Below the pieces are notes generated by a model. That model saw nothing but the letters and a program-made list of their open reading frames with translations, made no database searches and was not told the origin of the DNA. Shown here one piece after another: positions 7,381 through 9,712 of a DNA stretch of 9,712 nucleotides. A program made the translations under genes and the position numbers. The stretch lies in assembly GCA_050249455.1 (NCBI GenBank), contig JBFWQM010000205.1:1-9712 (forward strand), given 5' to 3'. Each line of letters begins with the position of its first letter. The first letter of the stretch is position 1. Source of the stretch: JBFWQM01 sp050249455. GTDB lineage: Bacteria; Pseudomonadota; Alphaproteobacteria; MPNO01; VGEU01.

Positions 7381-8490
7381 ATGGCGTTCAGCGTGCGGGC
7401 CGAGAGCGATCCCGACAGGCTCAACCACGCGCGGATCGTCATCGCCGGGCTGGCGTCGCCACCGGCGGACGCCGGGTTCGTGATCCGCCGCGAAGGCTAC
7501 GAGCGCGCCAACCTCGGCACGTCGGGCTGGCAGGTCAGCGAGGCGCGGCTGAAGCCCGTCTCGGCGACCGCAGAAGGCGGCGCCACCGTCCTCCTGGTCG
7601 GGCCGGCGGTGATCCGCCACATGGAGCCGGGGCCGGTGCTGTTCGCCCTGCCGGCGGCCGGCGTCGAAACCGCGCTGTTCTGGCCCGACGACATCGACTT
7701 CGTGGAGGACGGCACCCGCATCGACGGCGCCGAGCCGGAGCCCGAGCCGGCGCCGGCCCCGTTGCCGAGGCCCACGCCGAACCCGACGCCCGCGCCCGGA
7801 CCTGTGCCGGTGCCCGGCCCCGCCCCCGGCCCGACCCCGGGCCCGACCCCCGGTCCGACGCCGGGGCCGACGCCTGGTCCGACGCCTGGTCCGACGCCTG
7901 GTCCGACCCCGGGGCCCAACCCGCGCGGACGCATCTTCCTCGCCGTCGGCCTGGCGGTCCTCCTCCTGATCGCCGCCGCCGGCGGCTACTGGTGGTTCAC
8001 CCAGCCGGAGCCGGTTCCCGGTCCGATCGTCGTCGTGCCGCCGGGACCGGCCCCCGGACCGACGCCGGGACCGACGCCGGGTCCCACGCCGCCGGGGCCG
8101 GCCCAGGAATGGCCGGACGGTACCGACGGCATGACCCTGCAGGACCTGGTCGGCAAGGCGCCGAACGCGGCCGGCATCTTCGCCGCCGCGCAGCGCCGCC
8201 AGGCGGCGGGCCGCCACGACGACGCGCTGGTGCTGTTCGAGGAGGCGGCCGACCGCGGCCACGCGCCGGCGCTGACCGCGCTGGCGCGGATGTACGACCC
8301 CAACGGCTTCCAGCCCGGCCGGCCGTTCACCTCGCCCGACCCGCGCGCCGCCGCCCGCTACTACCGCGACGCGGTGGCCAAGGGCGATGCGGCGGCGGAA
8401 CAGCCGCGCGCGGCGCTGAAGACGTGGCTGGAGACGGAGGCCGCGCGCAACCCAACCGCGGCCGACGCGCTGAAGGAGTTCTGGCAATGA
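7381..8490 (+). CDS. Single-pass membrane protein with two Pro-Gly arms and a Sel1-like C-terminal domain
   Basis: This 369-residue protein has no signal peptide. In order it shows an N-terminal, probably beta-rich domain (1-115) that I do not recognise, an acidic Pro-rich segment, seven PGPT units plus PGPN (149-180), a transmembrane helix (185-206, ending GGYWWF) preceded by Arg residues (PRGR), a second PGPT arm (about 221-240), and a helical Sel1/TPR-like region (about 275-345) with alternating small and aromatic residues (ALVLFEEAADRGHAPAL). The positive residues before the helix predict the N-terminus in the cytoplasm and the repeat domain in the periplasm. It sits 34 nt after srfC and overlaps the next gene by 4 nt, so it probably bridges cytoplasmic SrfB/SrfC to the exported vWA protein. 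That bridging role is inferred from topology and operon order. Sel1-like repeats are typically protein-binding. Confidence 0.86.
   Translation: MAFSVRAESDPDRLNHARIVIAGLASPPADAGFVIRREGYERANLGTSGWQVSEARLKPVSATAEGGATVLLVGPAVIRHMEPGPVLFALPAAGVETALFWPDDIDFVEDGTRIDGAEPEPEPAPAPLPRPTPNPTPAPGPVPVPGPAPGPTPGPTPGPTPGPTPGPTPGPTPGPTPGPNPRGRIFLAVGLAVLLLIAAAGGYWWFTQPEPVPGPIVVVPPGPAPGPTPGPTPGPTPPGPAQEWPDGTDGMTLQDLVGKAPNAAGIFAAAQRRQAAGRHDDALVLFEEAADRGHAPALTALARMYDPNGFQPGRPFTSPDPRAAARYYRDAVAKGDAAAEQPRAALKTWLETEAARNPTAADALKEFWQ
7825..7920 (+). repeat. 12-bp tandem repeat encoding PGPT units, cytoplasmic arm
   Basis: Eight 12-bp units run in frame: seven encode PGPT and the last PGPN. Three neighbouring units (starting at 7873, 7885 and 7897) begin with the identical CCTGGTCCGAC, a sign of recent slippage or duplication; the other units differ mainly at third positions. 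Because the period is a multiple of three, copy-number change would alter arm length without breaking the frame. Confidence 0.92.
8053..8088 (+). repeat. Second PGPT repeat, periplasmic arm
   Basis: Three 12-bp PGPT units follow PGPA and lie just after the transmembrane helix of the same protein. The motif matches the longer arm before the helix, so the protein carries similar stiff, extended linkers on both sides of the membrane. Confidence 0.88.
8473..8478 (+). promoter_or_regulatory. Strong ribosome binding site for the vWA gene
   Basis: AAGGAG lies 8 nt before ATG 8487, inside the end of the preceding gene. It is the best Shine-Dalgarno match in the operon and fixes the start of the vWA protein at the ATGA overlap. 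Confidence 0.8.
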
Positions 8491-9712
8491 TCGCACGGCT
8501 GTTCGCTGCGGCCCTTGCGGCCTTCGTCGTGCTCGCGCCGGCCGCCGGCGACCTCGCCGCGCAGCAGCGCAAGCCGCTCCTGATCGAGGGCAAGTCGAAC
8601 CTCTACCAGCGCGTCATCGCCCGTCCCGGCGCGCAGATGACGGCGGAAGCGCGCGCCGGCGCGCAAGGCAAGCCGGTGCCCGGCTTCTCCGTCTTCTACG
8701 TCTACGAGCGCAAGGACGGCTTCGTGCAGGTCGGCGGCGGCAGCGACGGCAAGACCGAAGGCTGGCTGCCCGCCGACCGCACCATCGACTGGAAGCAGAC
8801 GATGGTGCTGGCGTTCACCAACCCGTCGGGGCGCGACCGCGCGATGTTCTTCCGCGATGCCGACGCGGCGCGCCGGCTGTGGCTGTCCGGCCCGCAGCGT
8901 TCGGACGAGGCGAAGAAGCTGCGCGAGGCGGCGTCGGCCAACAGCGACGGTCCCGTCATCGCGCTGGAGCCCGAGAACTACGTCGACATCACGCGGCAGT
9001 TCTACCTGCTGCCGATCCTGTCGGCGCAGCGGGTGGAGAACGAGCGGGCGGAGCAGTCGCTGCTGCTCGACGTCATCTCGGCGCCGGCCGAGAAGCCGGC
9101 CCAGCTGCCGCCCGACCCGGATGCGCTGCGCAACTACAAGGGCGCGATCGTCTTCGTGGTCGACACCACGATCAGCATGGGCCCCTACATCGACCGCACG
9201 CGCGAGGCGCTGAAGCGCGTCGTGCAGCGCATCGGCAACACCGCGGTTCGCGACAACTTCCGCTTCGGCATGGTCGCCTTCCGCGACCACACGGGCGGCG
9301 ACCCGCGGCTCGAATACGTCGCAAAGATGTTCAGCGCGCCGGACTTCGCCGCCGCGCCCGATTCGGTCCTGTCGCAGATCGCCACCGTCAGCGAGGCCAA
9401 GGCGTCGAACGAGGGCTTCGACGAGGACGCGCTGGCCGGCATCGCGCTGGCGCTCGACCAGGTGAAGTGGGCCGACTTCGGCGGCCGCTTCATCATCCTC
9501 ATCACCGATGCCGGCACGCGCGAATCGACCGACGAGCGCAGCGCCACGCGCCTCGGCCCCGGCGAGATGAACACGCTGGCGCGGATGGAGGCGAACCAGG
9601 TCGCGATCTACGCCGTCCACCTCAAGACGCCGGAGGGCCGCAACAACCACGCGCGGGCGGAGAAGCAGTACCGCGAGCTGACCCAGTTCGGCGGCACCGA
9701 GCCGCTCTACTA
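8487..9712 (+). CDS. Partial gene (3' end outside window): exported SH3-like plus vWA domain protein
   Basis: The visible part is 408 residues, with no stop before the window ends. Residues 1-26 form a signal peptide (MIARLFAAALAAFVVL core, LAAQQ near the cleavage site). Residues about 35-105 resemble a bacterial SH3-like domain (SNLYQRVIARPGA, FSVFYVYERKDGFVQV, EGWLPADRT). A linker leads to a von Willebrand A domain from about 218. The metal-site motif is D226-T-T-I-S230, a variant of DxSxS with Thr in the middle, followed by FRDHT and GFDEDALAG elements and a second acidic site at ITDAG (D341). The pattern resembles the vWA domain found at the C-terminus of PpkA-type kinases, but no kinase domain is present in the visible part. 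It probably binds a divalent metal and a protein partner in the periplasm. Overlap with the preceding gene (ATGA) indicates coupled translation and joint function. Whether further domains follow cannot be seen. Confidence 0.9.
   Translation, partial: MIARLFAAALAAFVVLAPAAGDLAAQQRKPLLIEGKSNLYQRVIARPGAQMTAEARAGAQGKPVPGFSVFYVYERKDGFVQVGGGSDGKTEGWLPADRTIDWKQTMVLAFTNPSGRDRAMFFRDADAARRLWLSGPQRSDEAKKLREAASANSDGPVIALEPENYVDITRQFYLLPILSAQRVENERAEQSLLLDVISAPAEKPAQLPPDPDALRNYKGAIVFVVDTTISMGPYIDRTREALKRVVQRIGNTAVRDNFRFGMVAFRDHTGGDPRLEYVAKMFSAPDFAAAPDSVLSQIATVSEAKASNEGFDEDALAGIALALDQVKWADFGGRFIILITDAGTRESTDERSATRLGPGEMNTLARMEANQVAIYAVHLKTPEGRNNHARAEKQYRELTQFGGTEPLY

Noticed and set aside
4668..7442. 924-codon open frame on the minus strand
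   Set aside because: It lies opposite srfC, whose motifs (GPSQQGKS, DFPG) and family match are clear. The antisense translation is rich in Arg, Val, Leu, Gly and His with no recognisable domain, as expected when GC-rich third positions remove stop codons on the other strand.
7825..7920. Possible CRISPR-like or intergenic direct repeat array
   Set aside because: Units are 12 bp, contiguous, in frame and without spacers, so it is a coding repeat.
7497..7934. Minus-strand frame with a VGPG repeat, resembling an elastin-like protein
   Set aside because: The repeat is the reverse complement of the PGPT-coding units in the linker gene; it has no ribosome site or signal and is a mirror of that repeat.
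8361..9650. 429-codon minus-strand frame opposite the vWA gene
   Set aside because: The plus strand encodes a signal peptide, SH3-like and vWA motifs in order; the antisense frame has none.

Overview
This is a very GC-rich stretch, packed with genes and with G or C at most third codon positions. The protein types (SrfB, SrfC, exported small proteins) and base composition suggest a high-GC proteobacterium, most likely an alphaproteobacterium of the Rhodospirillales type. The lineage is an inference; no rRNA or other marker gene lies in the window.

Layout: positions 1-572 hold the 3' part of a plus-strand gene for a probably exported, possibly NTF2-like protein. It converges on a minus-strand gene (666-1484) for an exported, glycine-zipper, four-cysteine protein of unknown function. 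Two perfect hairpins lie between them. A 262-bp divergent intergenic region (1485-1746) separates that gene from a tight plus-strand operon that fills the rest of the window: srfB (1747-4704), srfC (4713-7346), a single-pass membrane protein with Pro-Gly linkers and a Sel1-like tail (7381-8490), and an exported SH3-like plus von Willebrand A protein cut by the window end (8487-9712). Gene spacings are 8 nt, 34 nt and a 4-nt ATGA overlap.

How the genes may work together (inference): SrfB has an actin/Hsp70-type ATPase core and SrfC a dynamin-like GTPase core, and both look cytoplasmic. The third protein has a cytoplasmic N-terminal domain, a flexible proline-rich arm, one transmembrane helix, a second proline-rich arm and a periplasmic repeat domain. 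The fourth protein is exported and carries a metal-binding vWA fold. Together they could form a nucleotide-driven machine spanning the inner membrane that couples cytoplasmic NTPases to a periplasmic binding protein. The srfB and srfC names come from Salmonella genes controlled by SsrB, but a virulence role should not be assumed here. No tRNA, rRNA, CRISPR array, insertion sequence or integrase was seen.
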